Below, piece after piece: positions 15,670-22,530 of a stretch of 32,411 bases of DNA. How positions within the stretch are numbered: position 1 is the first letter of the stretch; each line of letters begins with the position of its first letter. The notes under the pieces are model-generated. The model did not search any database. It was given only the letters and a program-made list of their open reading frames with translations, and had not been told where the DNA came from. Position numbers and translations under genes: made by a program. The DNA lies in the NCBI RefSeq assembly GCF_030586465.1, contig NZ_JAUQYP010000001.1, forward strand, positions 1,723,323 through 1,755,733, given 5' to 3'. This DNA is from Actinotalea lenta (GTDB lineage: Bacteria; Actinomycetota; Actinomycetes; Actinomycetales; Cellulomonadaceae).

Positions 15670-16983
15670 TCAGCGGCGGCCGAGGCCGCGGTAGGTCCAG
15701 CCCGCCTCGCGCCACGCGGCGGGATCCAGGACGTTGCGGGCGTCGAGGATCCGGCGCTCACGCACGGCGGTGCCGAGCTTCGCCGGGTCGAGGTCCCGGA
15801 ACTGCTGCCACTCGGTCACCAGGACCACGAGGTCCGCACCGGTCGCGGCCGACTCGACCTCGTCCACGACGTCGAGCTCCGGCCACGCCTTGACGGCGTT
15901 GGCGTTGGCCTGCGGGTCGGTGACCACGACGGCGGCCCCGGCGCGCTGCAGGCGGAGGGCGACGTCCAGCGCGGGGGAGTCGCGCACGTCGTCGCTGTTG
16001 GGCTTGAAGGCAGCGCCGAGGACGGCGATGCGAGCTCCGTCGAAGGAGCCGCCGCACAGCTGGCGGGCGTGCTCGACGGTGCGCTCGCGGCTACGGGTGT
16101 TGATCGCGTCCACGTCGCTGAGGAAGGACAGTGCCTGGTCGGCGCCGACCTCGCCGGCCCGGACCTGGAACGCGCGGATGTCCTTGGGCAGGCAGCCACC
16201 ACCGAAGCCGAGGCCGGCCCGCAGGAACTTGTTGCCGATGCGGTCGTCGTGGCCGAGTGCCTCGGCCAGCGCCGTGACGTCGGACCCGGTGGCCTCGCAC
16301 ACCTCGGACATCGCGTTGATGAACGAGATCTTGGTGGCCAGGAAGGAGTTGGCGGCGACCTTGACCAGCTGGGCGGTGCCGTAGTCCGTCACGATCTGCG
16401 GGGTGCCGGCCTCGAGCGCCGTGGCGTACACCGAGTCGAGCGTTGCGGTCGCCTGGCGGCCGGGCTCGCCGTCCGGGACTCCGTAGACCAGGCGGTCGGG
16501 GCGAAGCGTGTCGTCCACGGCGAAGCCCTCGCGCAGGAACTCGGGGTTCCACGCCAGTCGCGCGCCGGTGCCCGAGGTCTCCAGGCGCCCGGCCATCCGC
16601 TCCGCCGTGCCGACGGGCACGGTGGACTTGCCGATCACCAGGTCGTGCTCGTCGAGATGGGGGAGCAGCGCCTCGAACGCGGCGTCGACGTGCCGCAGGT
16701 CAGCGGCGCCGTCCTCGTCCCGCTGCGGCGTTCCGACGCACAGGAAGTGCGCGTCGGAGTCGGCTGCCTCGGAGAAGTCGTCGGTGAAGCGCAGGCGCCC
16801 GGACTCGACGGCCTCGCGCAGCAGCTCGGGAAATCCGGGCTCGAAGAAGGGGGCCTGGCCGTCGCTGAGCGCGTCGACCTTGCGTCGGTCGGTGTCGATC
16901 CCGACCACGTCGTGACCGAGATGGGCCATGCAGGCGGCGTGGACGGCACCGAGGTAGCCGCAGCCGATGACAGAGATGTTCAT
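15670..16983 (-). CDS. ugd: UDP-glucose 6-dehydrogenase-like nucleotide-sugar dehydrogenase
   Basis: This 437-residue enzyme oxidises the C6 hydroxyl of a nucleotide sugar to a carboxylate with two NAD+. It has an N-terminal Rossmann motif (VIGCGYLGAVHA, 5-16), the substrate loop NPEFLREG (146-153) and the catalytic Cys264 in GFGGGCLPKD. The C-terminal UDP-binding domain has GAAFKPNSDDVRDSPAL. The GFGGGCLPKD form and overall length look like UDP-glucose dehydrogenases rather than GDP-mannose dehydrogenase (AlgD), so the product is probably UDP-glucuronate. The ATG at 16983 follows GGAGG. It is first in the operon and would feed the GT2 synthase downstream. An alternative is a general cell-wall sugar role. 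Confidence 0.9.
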   Translation of the reverse strand: MNISVIGCGYLGAVHAACMAHLGHDVVGIDTDRRKVDALSDGQAPFFEPGFPELLREAVESGRLRFTDDFSEAADSDAHFLCVGTPQRDEDGAADLRHVDAAFEALLPHLDEHDLVIGKSTVPVGTAERMAGRLETSGTGARLAWNPEFLREGFAVDDTLRPDRLVYGVPDGEPGRQATATLDSVYATALEAGTPQIVTDYGTAQLVKVAANSFLATKISFINAMSEVCEATGSDVTALAEALGHDDRIGNKFLRAGLGFGGGCLPKDIRAFQVRAGEVGADQALSFLSDVDAINTRSRERTVEHARQLCGGSFDGARIAVLGAAFKPNSDDVRDSPALDVALRLQRAGAAVVVTDPQANANAVKAWPELDVVDEVESAATGADLVVLVTEWQQFRDLDPAKLGTAVRERRILDARNVLDPAAWREAGWTYRGLGRR

Positions 16984-17220
16984 GGCAGCCTCCAAGAGGG
17001 GGTTGCGTGCAAGTCAGGGAAGTCGCCTCTCGACCTCAGGCGCCCCGTCTACCGGGCGCCGTGGGCGACTCAGCAACCGTCACATGCGCGTCCCTCGGAT
17101 GCCACCTGGGGTAACAAGTTAGGGCCTGACCTGCACCGATCCCCGGGCGTCGCGGGGCCGCATCAGGTCGCACCCTGAGGGTGGTGTGCCGGCGCGTGCC
17201 GGAGCGCTCGAACCGCTCGG
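16984..17220 (-). promoter_or_regulatory. 237-bp upstream region of the polyuronate operon
   Basis: No protein-coding gene is supported here. A 7-bp hairpin GGCGCCC/GGGCGCC (17039-17045 with 17054-17060) and a short inverted repeat TAAC-AA-GTTA at about 17112-17121 lie upstream of the dehydrogenase start. They could be leader or operator elements. A clear -35/-10 pair was not found by eye. Confidence 0.35.
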
Positions 17221-17293
17221 CGCCCCCGGCAGGATTCGAACCTGCGACCAACGGATTAGAAGTCCGACGCTCTATCCACTGAGCTACGGGGGC
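17221..17293 (-). tRNA. tRNA-Arg(TCT)
   Basis: On the minus strand the acceptor stem GCCCCCG/CGGGGGC, D arm GCTCAGTGGATAGAGC, anticodon loop CTTCTAA (anticodon TCT) and T arm AGGTTCGAATCCT form a complete cloverleaf of 73 nt ending in discriminator G. CCA is not encoded, because CCG follows. Its 5' end faces the transposase/recombinase-like genes; its 3' end faces the sugar-dehydrogenase gene. Confidence 0.96.
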
Positions 17294-17317
17294 GGGGGTT
17301 CCACCCTTTAGTCCACT

Positions 17318-17341
17318 GAACCCTCCACGGAACCCTCCACG
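17318..17341. repeat. tandem 12-bp repeat next to tRNA-Arg
   Basis: GAACCCTCCACG occurs twice head to tail (17318-17329 and 17330-17341), 24 bp from the tRNA 5' end and followed by a partial start of a third copy (GAA). It lies at the left border of the accessory genes and might mark a recombination junction. Confidence 0.7.
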
Positions 17342-17413
17342 GAAGTATCCCCTTCGGAGCGGTGAGTGGGACACCTCGCTTGCTGTGCCGAGGAGCCTAG
17401 CCCGGACAGCACG

Positions 17414-17444
17414 AGACCCCGGCCGCGCACGGCGACCGGGGTCT
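17414..17444 (-). terminator. 9-bp stem-loop after the recombinase-like gene
   Basis: AGACCCCGG (17414-17422) pairs with CCGGGGTCT (17436-17444) around a 13-nt loop, 27 bp beyond the stop of the minus-strand recombinase-like gene. It has no T-tract. It would end the left module's transcript before tRNA-Arg. Confidence 0.6.
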
Positions 17445-17471
17445 GGGCTCCTGACGCGAGTGGTGTTGGGG

Positions 17472-18389
17472 TCACGCTGCGCGGCTGAACTCCTGCAGCC
17501 TTGCGCGCAGCGCGTCCTTCGGGGCGTCGAGGCCCCGAATCTTGGCGGCGGCCTTCAGGCCGTGTACGCGCTTGGTCGTGGCGACGCGCCAGCGGACCAC
17601 GCTCATGGGGGTGACCGAGCGGTGGTCGATCCCGACCTCCCGGTAGAGCCGGTTGAGGTTGCCGGATGCGCTGGCGCTGGCTGCGTGTCCGCCGGCTTGC
17701 TTGGTGCCGCGGTAGGCGATGGGCGTGGTCTTGGCGCCGGCGTGGCGGGTCATGTGGAGCGTGAGCGCGAATCTGAGGGGAACCCGCCCCCACAGCGGGA
17801 TGTCGACCTTGCGCTTGGGAACGATGCCGTTGACGCCGGGGAGTTTGGCCTTGTTCGGAGACATCTCCGGGGTTAGCCGCTTGGGCGTGACGGTGGTCGC
17901 CTCGGAGGGGTTGGCACCTGCCTCGGTGAGTAGGTAGGTGATGGCGGGCTCGACTCGAGTGGCGGTTCGCATGAGGTGGGAGGTGTACACGCGCAGGACC
18001 AGCACCTCGTCGTCGGTCAGCGCCCGGCCGCGTCCGCCGGGGCGGGCGCCGCGGGCCGGGGCGAGTCGGGCGAGCAGGTCCCTGGGATCGACGTCGCCCA
18101 GGTCGGCCGCCAGTGCCACGATGGCGGCGAACACGTTCCGACAGCGGTGGGCCCTGTCGACGTCGGCCAGTTTGTGGAAGGCGCCGTCGGCCGGCACGCC
18201 GCTGGCCAGGGCGACGACCCTTGTGGTGAGCCGGAGCAGGTCGTCAACGTCCTTGGCCTCGACCACGTTCACTGCTGCAGTCACCCGTGCGATGGCGTCG
18301 TCGACTTGCAGGTCTTCGCACAGGTCCGCGGTCGAGATCGCCGATGCGGCGTCGACGATGTCTTCGAGCGTGAGGTTGGTGGGCTTCAT
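17472..18389 (-). CDS. degenerate tyrosine-recombinase-like protein (left module)
   Basis: This 305-residue protein is recognised mainly by comparison with the right-module protein at 20140-21042. Shared blocks are RALTDDEV/RPLTDEEI, the NPSE/VTSE turn, IAYRGTKQAGG/LTYRGSHNPGQ and VTPMSVVRW/VRPASVRNW. The order matches a tyrosine recombinase: an N-terminal helical core-binding domain (about 1-115), then the catalytic domain. Here the first Arg, the Gly-His/Trp and the nucleophilic Tyr are missing; only the HxxR-type Arg (VVRW) remains. It should therefore bind DNA but not cut it by the usual chemistry. The ATG follows GGAGC, and the gene lies 73 bp downstream of the DDE-like gene on the same strand, probably in one transcript. 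The integrase relationship is inferred from pattern. Confidence 0.6.
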   Translation of the reverse strand: MKPTNLTLEDIVDAASAISTADLCEDLQVDDAIARVTAAVNVVEAKDVDDLLRLTTRVVALASGVPADGAFHKLADVDRAHRCRNVFAAIVALAADLGDVDPRDLLARLAPARGARPGGRGRALTDDEVLVLRVYTSHLMRTATRVEPAITYLLTEAGANPSEATTVTPKRLTPEMSPNKAKLPGVNGIVPKRKVDIPLWGRVPLRFALTLHMTRHAGAKTTPIAYRGTKQAGGHAASASASGNLNRLYREVGIDHRSVTPMSVVRWRVATTKRVHGLKAAAKIRGLDAPKDALRARLQEFSRAA

Positions 18390-18462
18390 AGTGGGCTCCG
18401 GGTTCTAGTTCGGTACGTGTGCCCGAGCAATCGGCGTCCGAATCCACTGGGCCGTCGGGTGC

Positions 18463-19974
18463 CTAGATCTGGCGGGTGATCCGGTAGTAGGAGATCGCGT
18501 TGCGCAGCAGGCAGGCCCACAGGTGCTCGATCAGTTGGGCGTCTCCGTCCAGACGTGTCGCACGGCCGCGGTTTGCGGTGGTGCCCGTCCGCGCTTTGAA
18601 CCACGCGTGCAGGCTCTCGGTGGAGTTGCGGTCGCCATGGACCTCGGCGAATCGCTCGAGGCTTCGGGGGACGGGACGCAGGGCGGCGATCGCCTTGTCG
18701 TGCTTGCGCTGAGGGGCCTCCTCCAGGGGGTCCCAGACGGTGGTGAACTCGTGGCAGCGACCGTGGCTGCCGCATTCGAGGCGCCAACGCGTCTCCAGCG
18801 CCCAGGCCGTGCCGCGGTTGAGCCGTCGGGAAGTGATGGGCTTGACCTGCCGGAACTTGAAGAGGCCGGGCACGTCTGGGATCTGGATCGTGTCCCACAG
18901 GCCGCCGTCATCGACGTGCAGGTCATGCCAGCAGTCGGTGCCGGGCACCGGACCGAACTCGACATGCTTGCTCAAGACGACTTCGGCCCGACCTCCGGTG
19001 CGTGGGTACACCGAGATCCCGACGGGCAGCATCCCCTTGTAGTACATCTCGCGAGCCTTGTCCGCGGACACGAGCCTGGTGGCATCGCTCTTGTCGTCCT
19101 TGGTGGCACCGCTCTTGTTGCCGGGACGGGCGACGTCCTTGTTGATCACGAGCAGGCCGTGGTCACGCAGCAGATGGCCGATCTTCTTGCCGCTGATCGC
19201 CCGGTCCCACACCACGATGTGGGCGCGCGTGCCCAGTGCCCGACGCACCTCGGCCAGCAGCGTCAGCGCCTCGTTGACCTCGCCGCCCATGGACTGGTCG
19301 ACGGCCAGCACGAGGGAGCGTGCTCCGATCTTTGTGGAGACCGTGACGTGGTTGATGCCTCGTGAGGACTTTCCGTCCTGGGAGGCATCGGTCGACTTGG
19401 TCTGGAACCGTGGCGGGCGGACCTTCGCCCGGGTGTTGAAGTACCTGTAGACCTTTTCGTCTTCGTCGGGGTTCACGCACTCGCGCCGCACCTCGGAGTA
19501 CGTGCGATAGAACGTCCCGTCTCCGAGCAGGAGGTGGTGCTTGTCGGGATGGGCGTAGTCCGGCTCGCCGTCGGTGAACAGGCCGAAGCCGGTCGCGACC
19601 TGCAGCGAGGTGTTCATGAACGCCGTCCGCAGTTCCTGAGAGGCCTCGGGCGTGGCCAGGCTCTGCAGGAGCCGGTCCATGACGCGGGCCGTGGGCGGGA
19701 CGCTCGGAAGTGAGACGTCGCTACCGACCGCGGCGCGGTACCACTTGCAGACCTTGGGCCACAGCCCGCCGCGCAGTTCGGTCAGGGCGGCGTTCTGGCT
19801 GCCGTACACGCGGGCCAGGGCCGCGACCGCGATCAGCAAGTCGCGTGGGTACGCGCTGGGCCGCCCGGAGGTGGGGACGGCGCCGGCCAGGCCGTACAAC
19901 GCCGGGTAGGTCAGCAGCGCCTTGACCTCTTCACGCTTGGTCAGTTGCCGCTCCTTTACCCGTGCCTTGCCCAT
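18463..19974 (-). CDS. DDE/RNase H-fold transposase-like protein (left module)
   Basis: This 503-residue protein starts at an ATG behind a perfect AGGAGG. Candidate catalytic residues are Asp152 in LLLGDGTFYRTYSE, Asp257 in HIVVWDRAISGKK and Glu453 in STESLHAWFK, in the order and setting of IS4/IS1634-like DDE transposases, with a strand-rich insertion (about 320-415) between the second Asp and the Glu. A basic N-terminal part contains ALLTYPALYGLAG. It is homologous along its length to the right-module protein (ALLTYP/AVLTYP, GDGT, DRAISG/DGALRG, ESLHAWFK/ESNHAQFK). No terminal inverted repeats flank it, so it is not an ordinary insertion sequence. Its partner is the recombinase-like gene downstream. 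Confidence 0.72.
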   Translation of the reverse strand: MGKARVKERQLTKREEVKALLTYPALYGLAGAVPTSGRPSAYPRDLLIAVAALARVYGSQNAALTELRGGLWPKVCKWYRAAVGSDVSLPSVPPTARVMDRLLQSLATPEASQELRTAFMNTSLQVATGFGLFTDGEPDYAHPDKHHLLLGDGTFYRTYSEVRRECVNPDEDEKVYRYFNTRAKVRPPRFQTKSTDASQDGKSSRGINHVTVSTKIGARSLVLAVDQSMGGEVNEALTLLAEVRRALGTRAHIVVWDRAISGKKIGHLLRDHGLLVINKDVARPGNKSGATKDDKSDATRLVSADKAREMYYKGMLPVGISVYPRTGGRAEVVLSKHVEFGPVPGTDCWHDLHVDDGGLWDTIQIPDVPGLFKFRQVKPITSRRLNRGTAWALETRWRLECGSHGRCHEFTTVWDPLEEAPQRKHDKAIAALRPVPRSLERFAEVHGDRNSTESLHAWFKARTGTTANRGRATRLDGDAQLIEHLWACLLRNAISYYRITRQI

Positions 19975-19992
19975 CGTTCCTCCTAGGCGGCG

Positions 19993-20009
19993 CGCAGGAC
20001 GGTCCTGCG
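19993..20009. repeat. inverted repeat CGCAGGAC-G-GTCCTGCG
   Basis: Perfect 8-bp arms with a single-base centre lie 19 bp upstream of the left DDE-like gene start. This is the form of an operator for a dimeric regulator. Confidence 0.75.
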
Positions 20010-20023
20010 TCGCGGCGGCAAGG

Positions 20024-20041
20024 GGATCGGCGCCCCGATCC
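20024..20041. repeat. inverted repeat GGATCGG-CGCC-CCGATCC
   Basis: Perfect 7-bp arms surround a 4-bp centre, 14 bp from the previous inverted repeat. It could be a second operator or a small hairpin in the left transcript leader. Confidence 0.7.
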
Positions 20042-20058
20042 GGTCGCACGCCCGGCGG

Positions 20059-20089
20059 CGTTCTGCCCGGGGTGAGGGAGCGTTCTGCC
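20059..20089. repeat. 10-bp direct repeat GCGTTCTGCC with 21-bp period
   Basis: Copies lie at 20059-20068 and 20080-20089. The 21-bp spacing is two turns of the helix, so two protein copies would bind the same DNA face. Confidence 0.75.
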
Positions 20090-20103
20090 TGTTCACGGGC
20101 ATC

Positions 20104-20132
20104 TTCAAACCGGCGCGCTGGCGGCCTAGGGT
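20104..20132 (+). promoter_or_regulatory. candidate promoter of the right module, probably leaderless
   Basis: TTCAAA (20104-20109), a 17-bp spacer and TAGGGT (20127-20132) resemble an actinobacterial sigma-A promoter. The ATG follows 7 bp after the -10 box and there is no Shine-Dalgarno sequence, so transcription may begin at or next to the start codon. Confidence 0.5.
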
Positions 20133-20139
20133 CGGCGCC

Positions 20140-21042
20140 ATGAGCGAGTCCGGCTCCCAGCCGGCCGTCGTCGCCCAGGTCACGCAGGTCATGGACGCCT
20201 GGCGCGAGACCGGTGCGTTCTCCGAGCAGACCCTCGCGCGCACCGGGGAGACGCTGAGCCGGTTCGCGCTGCGGCTGACCGCGCAGGGGCTGACCAGCCT
20301 CGAGCAGGTTCAGCCGGTCCACTGCGCCGGGTTCGTCGACGCGCACACCCGCCACGGTCGGCCACCGGAACTAGCGACTCGCCACGCGCGGCGCACAGCC
20401 CTGCGAATGCTGTTCCGGGAACTGCGCTCGCGCGGCTACGACGTCGGTGACCCCACGCTGGACCTGGCGCTGCCGGCCCGCAGCACCCGCGCGGCTCGCC
20501 CGCTGACCGACGAGGAGATCGCCCTGGCACGGGCCGCCACTCGGCTGGGCGCCACAGGGACATCACTGCACCGCGCCGTGGCGTGGGCGCTGGCCGAGGC
20601 CACCGCGGTGACCAGCGAGATCTCCCAGGTGCGGCTAAGCGACCTGGACGACCCGCGCGAGCCGCGCTGGGTCACCCTGGCCGGGGCCCGCAGGGCCGAC
20701 CCACGCCTGGGCGAGTTGACACCGTGGGGCACCGCGATCATCGCGCGCCACGCGTCGTTGTTACGCCAGGCCGGTCTGCCGGGCTCGACGCTGCTGACCT
20801 ACCGCGGGTCCCACAACCCCGGTCAGGCCGCGGCCCAGGCTGCGGTGTGCAACGCGATCACCCACACGTTGCACGCCACCGGACTGGCCGCCGAGCCCGA
20901 CGTGCGCCCGGCCTCGGTCCGCAACTGGGCCGGGCGGCGCCTGTACGAGGGCGGTATGCCCGTGGAGCACGTCGCCAGACGCATGGGGCTGCGCTCCCTG
21001 GACGCGACGGCCGAGGACATCGCCCTGGAGTGGCGACCATGA
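20140..21042 (+). CDS. degenerate tyrosine-recombinase-like protein (right module)
   Basis: This 300-residue protein has an integrase layout. A SAM-like N-terminal core-binding domain spans about 10-110 (FSEQTLARTGETLSRFALRL, then TRHARRTALRMLFRELRSRG). A C-terminal domain spans about 118-300. Where active enzymes have GLRxSE it has AVTSE, lacking the first Arg. In the HxLRH box it keeps Arg261 (ASVRNW) but not the His. The end reads VARRMGLRSLDATAEDIALEW with no LGH and no Tyr nucleophile, so strand exchange by the normal route is not expected. The ATG has no ribosome binding site and sits just after a candidate -10 box. Its stop overlaps the DDE-like start (ATGA), so the two proteins are made together. 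Confidence 0.75.
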   Translation: MSESGSQPAVVAQVTQVMDAWRETGAFSEQTLARTGETLSRFALRLTAQGLTSLEQVQPVHCAGFVDAHTRHGRPPELATRHARRTALRMLFRELRSRGYDVGDPTLDLALPARSTRAARPLTDEEIALARAATRLGATGTSLHRAVAWALAEATAVTSEISQVRLSDLDDPREPRWVTLAGARRADPRLGELTPWGTAIIARHASLLRQAGLPGSTLLTYRGSHNPGQAAAQAAVCNAITHTLHATGLAAEPDVRPASVRNWAGRRLYEGGMPVEHVARRMGLRSLDATAEDIALEWRP

Positions 21043-22505
21043 CCCCATCCATCCGGTTCGCCGGAACCAGCGAACGCCTGCGCGCCGTCCTGACCTACCC
21101 CGCGATCTACCAGATCGGCGCCGAACTGGACCAGCGCTCCCTGATCGGACGCCCCCGCCTACACCCCCCGTACGTCCTGCTGATCTTCGCCTCCCTCGCG
21201 CGGATCACCCGCTCGACCGTGCGCACCGAGACCGACCTGGCTGTCCCGGGCGCCTGGGACCAGATCCGCGAGCAGATGCTGGCCACCATCGCCGAACACC
21301 GGCTCGACGTGCCGGCACCACCCACCACCCCGCCGGCATGGCACCACTGGCGACGCCTGCGCGACGAACACCTGTGCGACGACGCCGCCCTGGCCCAGAT
21401 CCGTCGCCTGCACCTGCCCCTGGCCCTCGACCTCGCCCACGACCTGGGGCTCCTGCGGACCGACGGCCCCGGCTCCCTGACCCACCCGGACCGGACCCGC
21501 GCCGTATACGGCGACGGCACCATCGTGCGGCCCATCTACGCCCCACCACGCGCCGTGCGCCTGGACCAGCCCACCGGCACCACCCTCTGGTACCCCGACC
21601 GGACCGGGCGACTGCGCGAGCGACCGAGCCAGCGCTACGACCCCGACATCGCCGAACACCACGGCCACAGCGGCCCGGTCCACGGCCACGGGTACGTCGC
21701 CTTCCACGCCCGCGGCCCCCACGTCTACCAGCGCGTCGTGCTGACCATCGACCACATCGACCGACCCGGCCAGGAAGCCAACACCGCCGTGCGACTTGTC
21801 GGGGAACTACGCGCCGCGGCCGGAGACGGCATCCAGGTCGTCGTCTACGACGGCGCCCTGCGCGGAACCCACATCGACAAGATCCAGACCCGGGACGGCT
21901 ACGTCGTGCTGGCCAAGCAACCCGAGTACACCGACGCCGCCCAGGCTCCCGCAGCGGTACGAACCGACCAAGGACGCCGCGCACCCTCCCTGCCCCTTGG
22001 CCTGGCCACCCACACCACGGCCGCGGGGCCCTGCAGCCACACCCTCGCCGCCGTCAAAGGCCGCGTGAGCCTCCTGGATCTGGACGACGCCGGCGACCCC
22101 GTCGTCGTGGCAACCCTCACCCGCGGGGCGGTCAAGCGCTCCCGGCGCAAGGACGGCACCCACCACTTCAACGTCGGCTACCGCATCCCCTGCCCCGCCG
22201 GAGACTTCACCACCTGGCTATCCCCCCACCCCACCGGCCCAGGCGACCCACGCCCAGAGCAACTGCGCATCCTGGCCGACGACGACCCCGACGCCATGGT
22301 CATCCGCGGCATCCGCTCCGACGCCGAGTCCAACCACGCCCAGTTCAAACGCACCCTGATCACCGAACGCGCCATGAGCCTGGGATGGCGACGCGGCCTG
22401 ATCGACTACTACGCCTTCGCCTGGTACTCCAACGCCCTCACCCACCACCGCGCCAACGAACTGGCTGCTGTCGAACAGCGCCGCCACGGTCGCGCCGGCG
22501 GATGA
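21039..22505 (+). CDS. DDE/RNase H-fold transposase-like protein (right module)
   Basis: This 488-residue protein is translationally coupled (ATGA) to the recombinase-like gene. The apparent catalytic triad is Asp159 in AVYGDGTIVRPIY, Asp271 in QVVVYDGALRGTHID and Glu430 in DAESNHAQFKRTL. Between them lies a strand-rich insertion containing YRIPCPAGDFTTWL, aligned with WRLECGSHGRCHEFTTVW of the left-module protein. The N-terminus (AVLTYPAIYQIGAEL, IGRPRLHPPYVLLIFASLARI) is also shared. The two proteins are diverged paralogues rather than a recent duplication. The gene ends 25 bp from the convergent hsdR stop, leaving almost no room for a transposon end on this side. An intact triad suggests active nuclease or transposase chemistry. 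Confidence 0.72.
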   Translation: MTPSIRFAGTSERLRAVLTYPAIYQIGAELDQRSLIGRPRLHPPYVLLIFASLARITRSTVRTETDLAVPGAWDQIREQMLATIAEHRLDVPAPPTTPPAWHHWRRLRDEHLCDDAALAQIRRLHLPLALDLAHDLGLLRTDGPGSLTHPDRTRAVYGDGTIVRPIYAPPRAVRLDQPTGTTLWYPDRTGRLRERPSQRYDPDIAEHHGHSGPVHGHGYVAFHARGPHVYQRVVLTIDHIDRPGQEANTAVRLVGELRAAAGDGIQVVVYDGALRGTHIDKIQTRDGYVVLAKQPEYTDAAQAPAAVRTDQGRRAPSLPLGLATHTTAAGPCSHTLAAVKGRVSLLDLDDAGDPVVVATLTRGAVKRSRRKDGTHHFNVGYRIPCPAGDFTTWLSPHPTGPGDPRPEQLRILADDDPDAMVIRGIRSDAESNHAQFKRTLITERAMSLGWRRGLIDYYAFAWYSNALTHHRANELAAVEQRRHGRAGG

Positions 22506-22530
22506 CGCCGGGATTTTGCGGAGGGCCGTG

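Larger units (their letters stand above)
19975..20139. promoter_or_regulatory. 165-bp divergent centre between the two modules
   Basis: This region separates the starts of the two oppositely oriented modules. It carries two inverted repeats, a direct repeat and a candidate promoter for the right module, listed separately. Both transcripts must be controlled from here, and the symmetry also suits a binding site for the recombinase-like or DDE-like proteins themselves. Confidence 0.65.

Noticed and set aside
15670-16983. GDP-mannose dehydrogenase (AlgD) identity for the first gene of the polyuronate operon
   Set aside because: The GFGGGCLPKD active-site form and overall sequence look like UDP-glucose dehydrogenase. 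The AlgD reading is not excluded without a phylogeny, but it is less likely.
17221-17293. tRNA-Arg as the classical attachment site of the accessory region
   Set aside because: The tRNA 3' end points away from the island and no second copy of its 3' segment was seen in the window. Integration next to it is still possible, but not the usual tRNA 3'-end mode.
18463-22505. Two ordinary insertion sequences
   Set aside because: No terminal inverted repeats or target duplications were found around either transposase-like gene, and each is tied to a recombinase-like partner gene.
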